A DNA stretch of 50,303 nucleotides from JAWPMV01 sp038527215. Lineage in GTDB: Bacteria > Bacteroidota > Bacteroidia > J057. The DNA lies in NCBI GenBank assembly GCA_038527215.1, contig JBCBGC010000050.1, positions 1 to 50,303 of the forward strand, written 5' to 3'. A program made the translations under genes and the position numbers. Positions 17,933 through 26,567 of this stretch are shown piece by piece (the first letter of the stretch is position 1; every line of letters starts with the position of its first letter). Below the pieces are notes generated by a model. The model worked only from the letters and a program-made list of their open reading frames with translations. It did no database searches and was not told the origin of the DNA.

Positions 17933-18319
17933 ATGCAAGAATCAGATCTTCAACTTATCCTGGAGTCCATCCAAAATGATGTGGAACACATCCATCAACA
18001 CCTCAAAGCGATTGCCATTCGGGTCATGGAAGAGGGCATCTCTGACTATCCCGTTTTTATCGCGGCGCAGGAAATGGTAGACCTGGGACGACCTATTCTG
18101 GACCGGGATTCCATCTCTGTAAACTGGTTTTTCAATGCTTCTATCCTGGAAGATTTTGTGCGGAGAGATATTGTGAAAAAGGATAAACTGGAAAAGTTCA
18201 AATCCACCTTTGGGGACCCGCGGGAAAAGGCCTGTATTTTTGTCCTGACCCCGAAGATTGGGCAGTTCATTTTTGTTCCTTATCCCGAGCCTGAAGAAGA
18301 AGAAGAGGAAGACTTCTAA
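17933..18319 (+). CDS. Small acidic cytosolic protein, unknown function
   Basis: 128 residues. An N-terminal helix (DLQLILESIQNDVEHIHQHLKAIA) is followed by a mixed domain with EGISDYPVFIAAQE, SVNWFFNASILEDFVRRDIV and IFVLTPKIGQFIFVPYP. The tail is Glu-rich. No signal or membrane segment. I recall similar short proteins in Bacteroidota genomes but know no function. The alternation of hydrophobic strands and the clean end make it a real gene. A terminator and 240 bp of pyrimidine-rich DNA separate it from the AraC-type gene. Its stop codon overlaps that of the convergent aminotransferase gene by 4 bp (CTAA). Confidence 0.75.
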   Translation: MQESDLQLILESIQNDVEHIHQHLKAIAIRVMEEGISDYPVFIAAQEMVDLGRPILDRDSISVNWFFNASILEDFVRRDIVKKDKLEKFKSTFGDPREKACIFVLTPKIGQFIFVPYPEPEEEEEEDF

Positions 18320-19497
18320 CTAGCGCTAAAGACCAAAGCTTCCAGCCCTCTGAGCAGGCGTTGGCTTCCTTCTATGGCCTGCTCCTCACTCAGGGCACCA
18401 TAAGCTACCCGCAGGTAACACCCCTCCTCTCCTACCCCAAAGGTCTCACCGGGAATCACCGCCACCTGATAGGTACGAATCAGTTCCTCACAGATCTGTA
18501 AAGCGGGAAGATGGGTGGGCAGGGCTAAAAATAAATAAAAAGCGCCCTGAGAAGGAGAAATCCTCAGCCCTTTTTCCTCCAGGGGATTAAGGGTTTTAAG
18601 AAAAATTTTCCGGTTGGTCTCAATCTGCTCACGTTTGGCGCACACAAACTGAGGTCCCGCCTTCAGCGCCCCAATCGCTGCATACTGTGCGGCTACTGTG
18701 GGGCAGATCAATTGCGTATCCTGGATTTTTTCCACGGCCACGGTCAAGGCCTGGGGAATCACCATATAGCCAATCCGCCAACCGGCAAAGCCATAGGACT
18801 TGGAAAGGCTGTAAAGGGAAATGGTATAATCCTGGCTATCCTGAATAGATCCTGGGGAAAAAACCCGCGCCCCTTCATACACAAAGTGCTCATAGGCTTC
18901 ATCATGGATATGATACAGGCCCCGCTCCCGGCACAATTGATTTATTTCCCGAAGGCAGGCTTCAGGATATACCATGCCGGTTGGGTTATTGGGGGAGATG
19001 GTCACGACCGCTCGCGTTTGGGGGGTAATGGCCGCTTCGATATTGGATAAAATGGGTACATAATGCGCATCCGTGTCTACGCATACTGGCTTAGCTCCCG
19101 CGATGGTGATGGCCATTTCGTGATTGAAATAGTAGGGCTTGAGAATGATGACTTCGTCTCCCGGGTCGGTGATGGCAAAGATCACGTGGGAAAAGGCCAT
19201 ATTGGATCCAGCCGTAACCACCACGGTTTGTTCCTGCAAGCTCAGCCTATTCTCCAAGGCTAATTTTTGCCGAATCGCGGCCAACAAATCCGGAATGCCA
19301 TGGCCGGGCTTATAGGTATGGCCGGTCGAATCTTGAAAAAATGCCTTGAGTGCCACCTCCACTTCCTGAGGCGGACCATAATAAGCCAGTCCCTGCCCCA
19401 AAGACAAGGTTCCAGGGGATGCTTTCATCCAGTCTCCTACCACATTCATGATGGCATCCTGCACACCCTGCATCCGCTGGGAAGGATTTTTTTTCAT
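18316..19497 (-). CDS. Class I/II PLP-dependent aminotransferase
   Basis: 393 residues, the normal length for fold-type I aminotransferases. The PLP pocket is visible: AGSNMAF (phosphate binding), SPNNPTGMVYP, HDEAYEHFVY (Asp to the pyridine N; Tyr), the Schiff-base Lys in YSLSKSYGFAGWRIGY, and the substrate-carboxylate Arg in YLRVAYG. It probably transfers amino groups between amino acids and 2-oxo acids in the cytosol; the exact substrate is not clear. The start is 12 bp after the ABC ATPase stop, so it is the last gene of the tetR-led operon. It ends overlapping the convergent small gene by 4 bp. Confidence 0.9.
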   Translation of the reverse strand: MKKNPSQRMQGVQDAIMNVVGDWMKASPGTLSLGQGLAYYGPPQEVEVALKAFFQDSTGHTYKPGHGIPDLLAAIRQKLALENRLSLQEQTVVVTAGSNMAFSHVIFAITDPGDEVIILKPYYFNHEMAITIAGAKPVCVDTDAHYVPILSNIEAAITPQTRAVVTISPNNPTGMVYPEACLREINQLCRERGLYHIHDEAYEHFVYEGARVFSPGSIQDSQDYTISLYSLSKSYGFAGWRIGYMVIPQALTVAVEKIQDTQLICPTVAAQYAAIGALKAGPQFVCAKREQIETNRKIFLKTLNPLEEKGLRISPSQGAFYLFLALPTHLPALQICEELIRTYQVAVIPGETFGVGEEGCYLRVAYGALSEEQAIEGSQRLLRGLEALVFSAS

Positions 19498-19509
19498 GCT
19501 AACTATGAA

Positions 19510-20517
19510 TTAACGGCCAGGGTATTGTTTGGCGATTTCTTCCAACAAATGCTCCACCGTTTCGCAGGCTATTTCGCCGGTGGGTCCCGCCAACTGCCAA
19601 TAAGGAGGGGCTTCTTTTACTACTACTTTCAGAGCCTGTTGCGCTTTTACGCCCAGCCCTCTTCGAATCAAGGCCTTCTCAGTCCAGGTGGCTCTCAATC
19701 CTTCGCCTTCCAGGGTGATGTACTGCGTGGGCGAATGCGCCAACCCAAAGGTCCCCTTGTCTGCATCAAACAGTAATTTTTTCTGCCCAAAGGTAGCCTC
19801 GACTTGTCCGCCCAACACCAAATCCTCCGGACTACCCCAATGATAAGAACCCACTGCGGTCAGCAAGCACATCCGGTCGGCTACCTGCAATGCCTGGTCT
19901 AACTGATGGGTAGCCAAAATAATGCCCTTCCCTTGCTCCCGACTCAACTTCTGCAGTTGCCGAAATATCTCCAGCCGGTTGGACAAGTCCAGGTGAGCCG
20001 TGGGTTCATCCAATAATAAATAGGGCGTGTCCTGCGCCAGGGCCCTGGCAATCATTACTTTTTGCCGTTCTCCATCGCTGAGTTCCTGTACCTTCCGCTC
20101 GGCCAAATGCATAATATCTACCATGACCAGGGCTTGATGAATATGTTCATGATCTTCTTTCGCCAGCCGTCCCAACCAGTCCGCATAGGGATAGCGGCCC
20201 ATGCTCACCAGGGCATATACGCTGATCGGTCCCGGCGAAAAAGCCGAGGTAAACACCATGCTTAACTGACGGGCCCGCTGCTGTGGGCTGAGCGCTTCCA
20301 GGCCTTCTTGGCCTACATATACGTTCCCGGATAAGGGCGATTGCATGCCTCCCAAAACGCGCAGAAAAGTAGATTTCCCTACGCCATTGGGTCCCATCAA
20401 ACAGACCAAATGCCCTGGCTGAAAGTCCAGCGTCAGCCCGGATACCAGGGCCTTTTCCTGGCGTTCATAGCCGAGTGTGATCTCCTGACAAGTAAGCATA
20501 GAAGTGATTTGCTCCAT
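19510..20517 (-). CDS. FecE/FhuC-type ABC transporter ATPase with C-terminal extension
   Basis: 335 residues. Walker A GPNGVGKST (about 42-50), signature LSDGERQK, Walker B YLLLDEPTAHLD and H-loop ILATHQLDQAL are all present. It powers uptake of an iron-siderophore, haem or cobalamin-type ligand with the FecCD permease 18 bp upstream. Typical members have about 255-270 residues. Here roughly 75-80 extra residues follow the core (from about TFGQKKLLFDADKG), containing YITLEGEGLRATWTEKALIRRG, perhaps a small ligand-sensing or regulatory domain. An alternative start is the in-frame ATG 18 bp downstream. No substrate-binding protein or TonB receptor is next to it. Confidence 0.9.
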   Translation of the reverse strand: MEQITSMLTCQEITLGYERQEKALVSGLTLDFQPGHLVCLMGPNGVGKSTFLRVLGGMQSPLSGNVYVGQEGLEALSPQQRARQLSMVFTSAFSPGPISVYALVSMGRYPYADWLGRLAKEDHEHIHQALVMVDIMHLAERKVQELSDGERQKVMIARALAQDTPYLLLDEPTAHLDLSNRLEIFRQLQKLSREQGKGIILATHQLDQALQVADRMCLLTAVGSYHWGSPEDLVLGGQVEATFGQKKLLFDADKGTFGLAHSPTQYITLEGEGLRATWTEKALIRRGLGVKAQQALKVVVKEAPPYWQLAGPTGEIACETVEHLLEEIAKQYPGR

Positions 20518-20535
20518 CTGATCAAAGATATCGAA

Positions 20536-21618
20536 TTAAAAAGAGGCGCCCAGATTGCCTCTCCGCAAAATCACCCAAATCACCACTGGTGCCCCGACCA
20601 AGGCCGTGACAGCGTTAATGGGCAAAGAAACGGCACTCCCAGGCAGGCTGGCAATCAGATCACAGGCCAGCATCACCACGGCCCCCAGCAGGACATTTAG
20701 CGGAATAAGATATCGATGGTCAGCCGTTTGGAATAAACTCCGCGCCAGGTGCGGCACAGCAATGCCAATAAATCCAATAGGACCACAAAATCCGGTAACC
20801 GTTCCGGCCAGCAAACTGGTCAGCGCGATGATCCAGGCCCGGGCTGGTTTGACGGAGAGGCCCATGCTCCGGGCATACGCTTCTCCGAGAAGCAGTAGGT
20901 TGAGGCTTTTGGATTGAATAAAAGCTAAGAGTAGCGCCAGGCCGATCACCAGGGCCATGATTTGTAACTGGGCCGGACTTTGCCCGCCCAGGCTCCCGAA
21001 GGTCCAGATGAGGTAATCCTGAATTTGCTCAGGACTGCTAAAGTATTGCCAGATGCTGACCACGGCCGTGGTTAGAAAGCCCAGCATGATGCCTAAAATG
21101 AGCAGCACCACATGGTCTCTGATGCGAAAGGACATGAGGAGAATCAGGCCCATCACCAGGCCAGCTCCCATAGAGGCTGCCAGCACCATCAGGCTGCTGC
21201 CGCCTATGCCTAGTTGCTGAATAGCCAAAATACTGGTAGCTGCCCCGGAAGACAACATCACCAGGGCCACCCCTAAACTAGCCCCAGCGGTCAGGCCTAA
21301 TACGGAAGGTCCGGCCAGAGGATTGCGAAACAAGGTTTGCATCATCAAGCCGCCTACGGCCAGGGCTCCTCCCACCAGCACCGCACTACAGGCTTTGGGC
21401 AGGCGCAAATAGGTCAGGATATTATCCCATCCTTGCTCGGAGGTGGATTGACCGGTCAACCAGCTCAATACTTCATTGAAGGGGATGGATACCGACCCCC
21501 AGGCCAGGTCCAGAATAAATAAGCTTCCCAGCAAGCCCAGCAGGGCCACAAACCAGCCTACCCCTGGTCCTTCACGAGGGGGAGATGCGATGGTGGAAGA
21601 TGATTGGGATGGATTCAC
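20536..21618 (-). CDS. FecCD-family iron/cobalamin ABC permease
   Basis: 360 residues with about ten hydrophobic segments and the family motifs RLPKACSAVLVGGALAVGG and the GFCGPIGFIGIAVPHLAR coupling loop. It forms the inner-membrane channel for iron-siderophore, haem or vitamin B12 import with the downstream ATPase. The N-terminus (MNPSQSSSTIASPP) is a short Ser/Pro-rich cytosolic tail. It lies 66 bp after the tetR-type gene on the same strand and is probably controlled by it. Substrate cannot be read from sequence. Confidence 0.92.
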   Translation of the reverse strand: MNPSQSSSTIASPPREGPGVGWFVALLGLLGSLFILDLAWGSVSIPFNEVLSWLTGQSTSEQGWDNILTYLRLPKACSAVLVGGALAVGGLMMQTLFRNPLAGPSVLGLTAGASLGVALVMLSSGAATSILAIQQLGIGGSSLMVLAASMGAGLVMGLILLMSFRIRDHVVLLILGIMLGFLTTAVVSIWQYFSSPEQIQDYLIWTFGSLGGQSPAQLQIMALVIGLALLLAFIQSKSLNLLLLGEAYARSMGLSVKPARAWIIALTSLLAGTVTGFCGPIGFIGIAVPHLARSLFQTADHRYLIPLNVLLGAVVMLACDLIASLPGSAVSLPINAVTALVGAPVVIWVILRRGNLGASF

Positions 21619-21684
21619 AAAAATGGCCTTTGGCTACAAAGGTAGCCCAAAGACTGCGCTTGTTCAATGTCAGCATTGAGGGCC

Positions 21685-22269
21685 CTACATGCCTTGAAGA
21701 AACTTGAAGGTCATGTCAAACACCCGCTCGGTGCCCATGGCATGACGCTGAATTTTGCTTCGCCCTAAGCCTCCATTGAAACTCATGTGCAGGTATTCTG
21801 CCAACTCGTAGGCGGTATAATCCTTGCGAATTTCCCCCACGTCCTGGCCTTCCTGTATGCATTGGGAGATGCGCTGAATCCACAGGTTGAACTGTACGTC
21901 CGCTTCCTGGGCCAGGACTTCGTTCAATCCGCCGATTTCCAGGGAAAGATTGTTGAGCATGCAGCCATTTTTGAAGGACTCGCGCTGGTTCCCTTCGATG
22001 GTCATGCGGTAGTATTTTTGGAGGCGCGTGAGCGGGCTATCAGCGGTGTCTCCAAGGATGTCATCCAGGTAATTCCATTGCTGATTACCATAAGCTTCCA
22101 GCACTTGACGACCGAAATCTTCTTTACTGGCAAAGAAATTGTAGAAAGAACCTTTAGGAATACGGCAAGCTGTCAAGATATCATTGATTCCGGTATTGTG
22201 ATACCCCTGAGTCCGGATCAACTCCTGCCCCATCGCAATGATATCTGATTTATGATATTTTTTATGCAT
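21685..22269 (-). CDS. TetR/AcrR-family transcriptional repressor
   Basis: 194 residues. N-terminal helix-turn-helix at about 10-55 (DIIAMGQELIRTQGYHNTGINDILTACRIPKGSFYNFFASKED is the canonical pattern), then a helical ligand-binding domain (GCMLNNLSLEIGG, AYELAEYLHMSFNGG) like the AcuR/NemR subgroup. Helix 3 PKGSFYNFF is textbook. A perfect 10-bp inverted repeat lies directly before its start, which suggests autoregulation and control of the downstream permease-ATPase-aminotransferase genes. NemR-type relatives sense reactive electrophiles, and msrA stands upstream; the inducer here is unknown. Confidence 0.93.
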   Translation of the reverse strand: MHKKYHKSDIIAMGQELIRTQGYHNTGINDILTACRIPKGSFYNFFASKEDFGRQVLEAYGNQQWNYLDDILGDTADSPLTRLQKYYRMTIEGNQRESFKNGCMLNNLSLEIGGLNEVLAQEADVQFNLWIQRISQCIQEGQDVGEIRKDYTAYELAEYLHMSFNGGLGRSKIQRHAMGTERVFDMTFKFLQGM

Positions 22270-22275
22270 GTATGA

Positions 22276-22299
22276 TTATTAGACCGAATGGTCTAATAA
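22276..22299. promoter_or_regulatory. TetR-type operator
   Basis: Perfect palindrome TTATTAGACC (22276-22285) - GAAT - GGTCTAATAA (22290-22299), only 6 bp before the tetR ATG. The core TAGACC-N4-GGTCTA is the form known for NemR-like regulators (TAGACCG..CGGTCTA). Confidence 0.85.
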
Positions 22300-22328
22300 A
22301 GAATTATTTTCTTGCATTTCCAAGTGCA

Positions 22329-22376
22329 AAAGCGAAAAGGTCCGCCTCAAGAAGTATCTGAGGCGGACCTTTTCGC
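22329..22376 (-). terminator. Intrinsic terminator of msrA
   Basis: A perfect 18-bp stem (22332-22349 / 22359-22376; arm core AAAAGGTCCGCCTCA) with a 9-nt loop, 15 bp past the msrA stop. On the minus strand it runs into TTTT. It insulates msrA from tetR. Confidence 0.85.
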
Positions 22377-22391
22377 AAATGATTAACTTTT

Positions 22392-22937
22392 TCAAGCGCT
22401 CGTCTTGACTTTCTCCGCAAAGACGGCCTTAAATTTCTCCACTTTCGGCTGAATGATCACCCGGCAATAGCCCTGATTCCCATTCTGATTGAAATAATCC
22501 TGATGGTAATCTTCCGCTGCATAGAAGGTAGGTGCAGGAGAGATTTCCGTCACGATAGGATCGGCATAGATGCCTGCCGCATCCAGCTTTTGTTTATAAT
22601 GCTCAGCCAGCTCTTTTTGCTGATCGTCATGATAAAACACTACCGAGCGATACTGCGTCCCTACGTCATTGCCCTGACGATTCAGGGTAGTAGGATCGTG
22701 GGTTTTCCAGAAAATCTCCAGGAGACTTTCGTAGTTCACGACGCTGGCATCGTAGTGAATTTGGATCACTTCCGCATGGCCGGTCAGGCCACTACAAATT
22801 TCCCGATAGGTGGGATTCTTCACTTTTCCTCCTGCATATCCGGACACAACTTTATGCACTCCTTCTACCCGCTGGAAGATCGCTTCTGTACACCAGAAAC
22901 ATCCTCCTCCAAATGTGGCAATGGCTTCTTTCATCAT
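22392..22937 (-). CDS. msrA: Peptide-methionine (S)-S-oxide reductase
   Basis: 181 residues. Repairs methionine S-sulfoxide in proteins using thioredoxin. The catalytic motif GGGCFWCTE sits near residue 10, with SGYAGG, GHAEV and YRS(V) as expected, and QDYFNQNGNQGYCRVI near the end (possible resolving Cys in GYCRV). No signal peptide, hence cytosolic. Single-domain MsrA with no MsrB fused or adjacent. It ends at the strong hairpin terminator 22329-22376, so it is a single-gene unit. Confidence 0.96.
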   Translation of the reverse strand: MMKEAIATFGGGCFWCTEAIFQRVEGVHKVVSGYAGGKVKNPTYREICSGLTGHAEVIQIHYDASVVNYESLLEIFWKTHDPTTLNRQGNDVGTQYRSVVFYHDDQQKELAEHYKQKLDAAGIYADPIVTEISPAPTFYAAEDYHQDYFNQNGNQGYCRVIIQPKVEKFKAVFAEKVKTSA

Positions 22938-23124
22938 TCTTCAGATTGGATTAGTTATCGATACCTTGCGCCTGAATAACGCAAAAAAAACCAAAAGGTT
23001 AAGCCAATCGGGCGCTAAGTGGGGTTGCGGTCGCCCAGCGGACAAAAAAACATGGGTCATCTCGAATTTTGAGTTAGCCAGATTTCATCAAAAGGCGTTG
23101 GGGGGACTCAACCACCCACAAATA

Positions 23125-23278
23125 TGTCACCCCGGAAAGACTTTGAGCGCTAGCGAAAAGACTTATCCGGGGTCTCCATGATTACAGAAAGGTCGAGAGA
23201 CCTCCGACGATATAGCTGTCGGAGTCCTTGACCCAGACAGTTCACCTTTCTTCGATCGGAAAAACTTCCGGGGTGACA
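23125..23278 (+). repeat. Dispersed TIR element, copy A
   Basis: 154 bp bounded by perfect 13-bp inverted repeats TGTCACCCCGGAA (23125-23137) and TTCCGGGGTGACA (23266-23278). The first 58 bp are shared with the copies at 42830, 43053 and 50209. Internal hairpins: ACCCCGGA/TCCGGGGT, GGTCTC/GAGACC and CTCCGAC/GTCGGAG. No open frame for a transposase and no clear target-site duplication. MITE- or REP-like; non-autonomous. Confidence 0.85.
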
Positions 23279-23321
23279 AGCAAGGGAAAAAGGCGTTTTT
23301 ATATCCCTCCCAAAAACCAGT

Positions 23322-23359
23322 TAAAGAAATGAGCCATCCCGAAATTCGGGATGGCTCAT
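23322..23359 (-). terminator. Terminator of the beta-barrel gene
   Basis: A perfect 14-bp stem (23329-23342 / 23346-23359; arm core GAGCCATCCCGA) with a 3-nt loop, 22 bp past the stop; on the minus strand it is followed by TTTCTTT. Confidence 0.8.
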
Positions 23360-23380
23360 AATATGGCAAATTATGTCGAA

Positions 23381-24004
23381 CTAGAAAGCAATGCCGAGGG
23401 TAAAGGAAGTATTGTGGTTGATCCCTTGGATGGGAACCAGAGAGAGGTTCTGAGCACCTTCCCATACGCCGGCTTTAAAGTCGTCGTAGGTAGCGTCAAA
23501 TTCTACTCCGAAACGGAAGATCTTCAGGAATTTAAAGTTGGCTCCTAAGAGAACACCCAGTCCGGCTCTCAGATCACCATTTTGGATATTATCATAGTTC
23601 TGTTCGATGATATCATCCCCGGTGATGGTAATGGGCACATAAGCGCCAGGATAAATATCCAGGAAGTTGGCAATGATAAAGTGTTTTTCAATACCGAAGA
23701 TTCCTTTGAGGTCCTGACGGCGGGCCGAGTAATCGGTGTTAATTCCGTCTCCCACAGTATAACTTAGGTTGTCAATGCCACCTCCAAAGCGGTAAGCCCA
23801 CTTATTCTTGGTGTAATACCGGAAGTTCAGGCTGGCAGAACTACTACCGGTGTAGTTGATGTTGGTGGTACCGTCCGTTACATCGTCAATATGGAATTGA
23901 CTCAGGTTCAGGGTAGCACTAATCTTCTGGGCGTTGGCCTCAGAGAATCCTAAGAAAGCCACGAGGGCGAAGGCTGCGAATATAGGTTTTACGAAAGTCT
24001 TCAT
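23381..24004 (-). CDS. Outer-membrane beta-barrel protein
   Basis: 207 residues. Signal peptide MKTFVKPIFAAFALVAFLGF with cleavage near ANAQK. The mature part is a series of amphipathic strands (SASLNFRYYTKNKWAYRFGGG, LRAGLGVLLGANFKFL, FRFGVEFDATYD) ending in SFTLGIAF with a terminal Phe, the usual signature of an eight-to-ten-strand OmpW/OmpA-type barrel inserted by BAM. The specific role is unknown. It has its own terminator and a 150-bp gap to the upstream LamG gene, so it may be an independent unit. Confidence 0.87.
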   Translation of the reverse strand: MKTFVKPIFAAFALVAFLGFSEANAQKISATLNLSQFHIDDVTDGTTNINYTGSSSASLNFRYYTKNKWAYRFGGGIDNLSYTVGDGINTDYSARRQDLKGIFGIEKHFIIANFLDIYPGAYVPITITGDDIIEQNYDNIQNGDLRAGLGVLLGANFKFLKIFRFGVEFDATYDDFKAGVWEGAQNLSLVPIQGINHNTSFTLGIAF

Positions 24005-24156
24005 AGCACGATTTGTTTGTTGATTACGACAATAGACTATACGCTAGATAGACCGTTGCCGACGACAATAGTTGCTTAGCGTCACAGGAGGATTTTCAAT
24101 CGTGCTCAAAATCGGGGAATACGTGTAACCAAAGGCGAATTTTTTTTCTAAAAGAA

Positions 24157-25884
24157 TTATCGGATGAGGGTAATGGTCCCACTTCTTCGTAGCAATATGC
24201 CTCCATTTAGTACGGCTTCTAAACGGTATACATAGACCCCTTCCGGGACCGGTTTACCTTGTTCACTCCGACCATCCCAGCTATCCTGCAGGCTGTTTAA
24301 GGTTTTGATCTTTTCCCCCCACCGATTGAAAATAAAGAGGGCAAAACTTTCTACGCCCTCTCCCATCGCCATGAAACGATCATTGCGCAGGTCTTCATTA
24401 GGGGTAAAAGCTGTAGGGACAAAAATGCGCCCCGGCAAGAGAATTTCTAACCAAAGGGTGTCTTTGTCGATACAGTCCTCCGTTTCATTCCAGGCCGTGA
24501 GGCAGACCTGGTAAGTTCCTGGCTCCTGATACCGATGGATAGGATTGGGTTGGGTGGACTGGGTCCCGTCCCCAAAGTCCCATAAAATCCGAGACGCGCC
24601 TCGAGATTGATCTATAAACTGAATGGTAGCCCGACTCAACAGCAAGGGCCTGTTCGTGTTTAAATCAATCACCCCTATTTCTGCCTCCACCGTTTTTTCC
24701 TCCCTGATCTCAATGCGTAAGGTATCCCGACAATCGAGAGAATCTCGCACACTTACCTCATATATTCCGGCTGCCAGATTTTCAGCCAGAGGGCCCGTTT
24801 GGGCAGGCAAGGTATTCCATTGGTAGGCAAAAGGAGGATTCCCCATACTGGCCAGCACTTCTGCTGCTCCATTGGCCAGGTTACAATCCGCTGGTTCTAC
24901 CCAAATGGGTTCCAGGTCTATAAAGCGACAGCAAGGGCTGTCTACCTCTACATAAAATTGCTGAAGCTCCCCACAGCCCCATTCATTAAAGACCATGACT
25001 TCAAACTCGGAACTCGTCCGGGGTGAGATGGTATTGGAGGCACAATCCAGACAACTAAGCGCCGGGTGGGCTTGCCAGGCATAGGTGTTCCCATTACGGG
25101 CGGTCAGGGTCACTTCCTCTCCTATACACATCACCAGGGTGTCTATCCCCCATGGTTCATATCCTGCCAGCTCCTGGATTTCCTCCTCCGATAGTTCCCG
25201 ATCATAAAAACGGACATCGTCTATTTTGCCCTGGAAATAATGATTTGGACCAGGTTGAGAAAAACCATCAGAACGTCCGATGACGCCAGGGATGTTTTTA
25301 TACGCCAAATCACCTCCCGTTCCACTGTAGGATCCACAATCATTTCGCCCGTTGACATACAACTCCATATCTCGCGGCCCTCGAATGATAGAAGCCACAT
25401 GATACCAGGTGCCCGGCGTAAGGACCGTAGTGCCTAGCTTGGATCGCCTGGAAGAAGGCCCTACAGGCCCACCGTCACCAAAGCCGGTAGTTACATTATA
25501 CCGCACGACATTCAGCCAGAAGCCGTGATACCAGTTCTCCTCAAAACAGTTTTTGAAGACCATATTGTATTCAGAACCAGCTTCCAGGTTCACCCAGGCA
25601 GCCATGGTTACGGGAAAGCCAGGTTGCAAATTCTGCTGGTTTTTTACTTCAACATGGTCACCATTCCCGTTAAACTGGCAGGCGCTATCCCTCAAACCAA
25701 AGCGATCAAAGGTCAGGCCCGCCCCTTTGGCTGTGCCATGGTTATCATTCCCGCTTTGGTCCTGCATGTCCCCGTCAAAAGGGAAGTGAGCGACCAGGCC
25801 GTTTTGTAAGGTATTTTGTGAAAAAATGAGGGGAGAAAACCCCAGGGACAGGCATAAGCCTAGGAGAAGTAGGACATGCTTCAT
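24157..25884 (-). CDS. T9SS type B cargo: LamG - SprB-like - PKD - CHU_C protein
   Basis: 575 residues. Signal peptide (MKHVLLLLGLCLSLGFS), then a LamG/concanavalin-type lectin domain at about 28-240 (LVAHFPFDGDMQDQSGNDNHG ... KIDDVRFYDRELSEEEIQELA). A Cys-containing Ig-like segment follows (LTARNGNTYAWQA), then a SprB-like repeat at about 320-395 (PPFAYQWNTL, NLAAGIYEVSVRDSLDCRDT), and a PKD domain at about 400-480 (ILWDFGDGTQSTQPNPIHRY). It ends with the gliding-motility-associated C-terminal domain (VPTAFTPNEDLRNDRF, FNRWGEKI, WDGRSEQGKPVPEGVYVY), the type B signal for the type IX secretion system. Probably a surface-attached carbohydrate- or surface-binding protein. Lies 46 bp after a lipoprotein gene. 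Confidence 0.93.
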   Translation of the reverse strand: MKHVLLLLGLCLSLGFSPLIFSQNTLQNGLVAHFPFDGDMQDQSGNDNHGTAKGAGLTFDRFGLRDSACQFNGNGDHVEVKNQQNLQPGFPVTMAAWVNLEAGSEYNMVFKNCFEENWYHGFWLNVVRYNVTTGFGDGGPVGPSSRRSKLGTTVLTPGTWYHVASIIRGPRDMELYVNGRNDCGSYSGTGGDLAYKNIPGVIGRSDGFSQPGPNHYFQGKIDDVRFYDRELSEEEIQELAGYEPWGIDTLVMCIGEEVTLTARNGNTYAWQAHPALSCLDCASNTISPRTSSEFEVMVFNEWGCGELQQFYVEVDSPCCRFIDLEPIWVEPADCNLANGAAEVLASMGNPPFAYQWNTLPAQTGPLAENLAAGIYEVSVRDSLDCRDTLRIEIREEKTVEAEIGVIDLNTNRPLLLSRATIQFIDQSRGASRILWDFGDGTQSTQPNPIHRYQEPGTYQVCLTAWNETEDCIDKDTLWLEILLPGRIFVPTAFTPNEDLRNDRFMAMGEGVESFALFIFNRWGEKIKTLNSLQDSWDGRSEQGKPVPEGVYVYRLEAVLNGGILLRRSGTITLIR

Positions 25885-25930
25885 GGGTTGCTGTGCTAAA
25901 TGTATAGACGGGTGTTTTCCGTCCTATTCT

Positions 25931-26497
25931 TTATACCGGATTGATGTCGTAATTGTTATAGAGCGGAATAGCCGCTGCTATCTGGCGCATCACATCATTG
26001 TGGGATTCAATGTTGAGAATCAGGGCAGTCTGAAGATCCTCCATGGCTTTTTTCAATTCCCGAAAGGAGCGCTTATACTCGACAAAAGCACTGCTGGCTT
26101 CTTCCTGTCCCAACTTATTTTTCATCAGCTTATTGACCCACTCATTGAAGGCCGCAACCTGCTTGTCAAATTCTACCAGCTGAATCCGGAAATCCGCGTG
26201 CATCTGATCCCTTTCAGACATCAGGTTTTGGTATTTGCTGGAAAGGCCATAAAGGCTGGAACGTCGGTTGGCGGAAGCATCGGACAAAAACGGCTTGGCA
26301 TCCGAATAATCTTCAGGATAGCGACGCTCCGTCAGGTTAAGGTTGCGCTTGAGATAGGTAACCGTTTCACTCAGGTTCATCCATTCCGGCTCAAAGCGCT
26401 TAACCTCGTTAATCAGGGAGAGATCAATCGAGCCACAGGAAGGTCCCAGGAGCAGAACCGTCAATAGCAGAGGGGCAATAATCGTTCGCAGCTTCAT
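25931..26497 (-). CDS. Coiled-coil lipoprotein, unknown function
   Basis: 188 residues. Signal peptide with lipobox (LLLTVLLLGPSC, Cys near 21). The mature part is almost entirely helical and charged, with long heptad-like stretches (YQNLMSERDQMHADFRIQLV, FVEYKRSFRELKKAMEDLQT), so it probably forms a helical bundle on a membrane face. No family recognised. It lies 70 bp after the aldehyde dehydrogenase stop and 46 bp before the LamG protein, so it may be cotranscribed with the latter. Confidence 0.78.
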   Translation of the reverse strand: MKLRTIIAPLLLTVLLLGPSCGSIDLSLINEVKRFEPEWMNLSETVTYLKRNLNLTERRYPEDYSDAKPFLSDASANRRSSLYGLSSKYQNLMSERDQMHADFRIQLVEFDKQVAAFNEWVNKLMKNKLGQEEASSAFVEYKRSFRELKKAMEDLQTALILNIESHNDVMRQIAAAIPLYNNYDINPV

Positions 26498-26567
26498 AAA
26501 GAGTGCTTATTTCGTCAGAAATTTACAAGGAATATGCCGGATCAGAAAACGAGCACCCTTTTCTAAC

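Larger units (their letters stand above)
22938..23380. other. Intergenic region holding a dispersed TIR element
   Basis: About 440 bp with no credible gene: the msrA promoter area, an unremarkable 140-bp stretch, element A of the TGTCACCCCGGAA family (23125-23278), and the terminator hairpin of the beta-barrel gene (23329-23359). Confidence 0.6.

Noticed and set aside
22979..23124. Stretch between msrA and element A as a possible RNA gene
   Set aside because: Only a 5-bp GGGCG/CGCCC pairing, no tRNA-like or known RNA features.
23125..23278. Element A as an intrinsic terminator only
   Set aside because: Its ends and head recur at four other sites, one of them inverted and three of them clustered, which a simple terminator would not explain.
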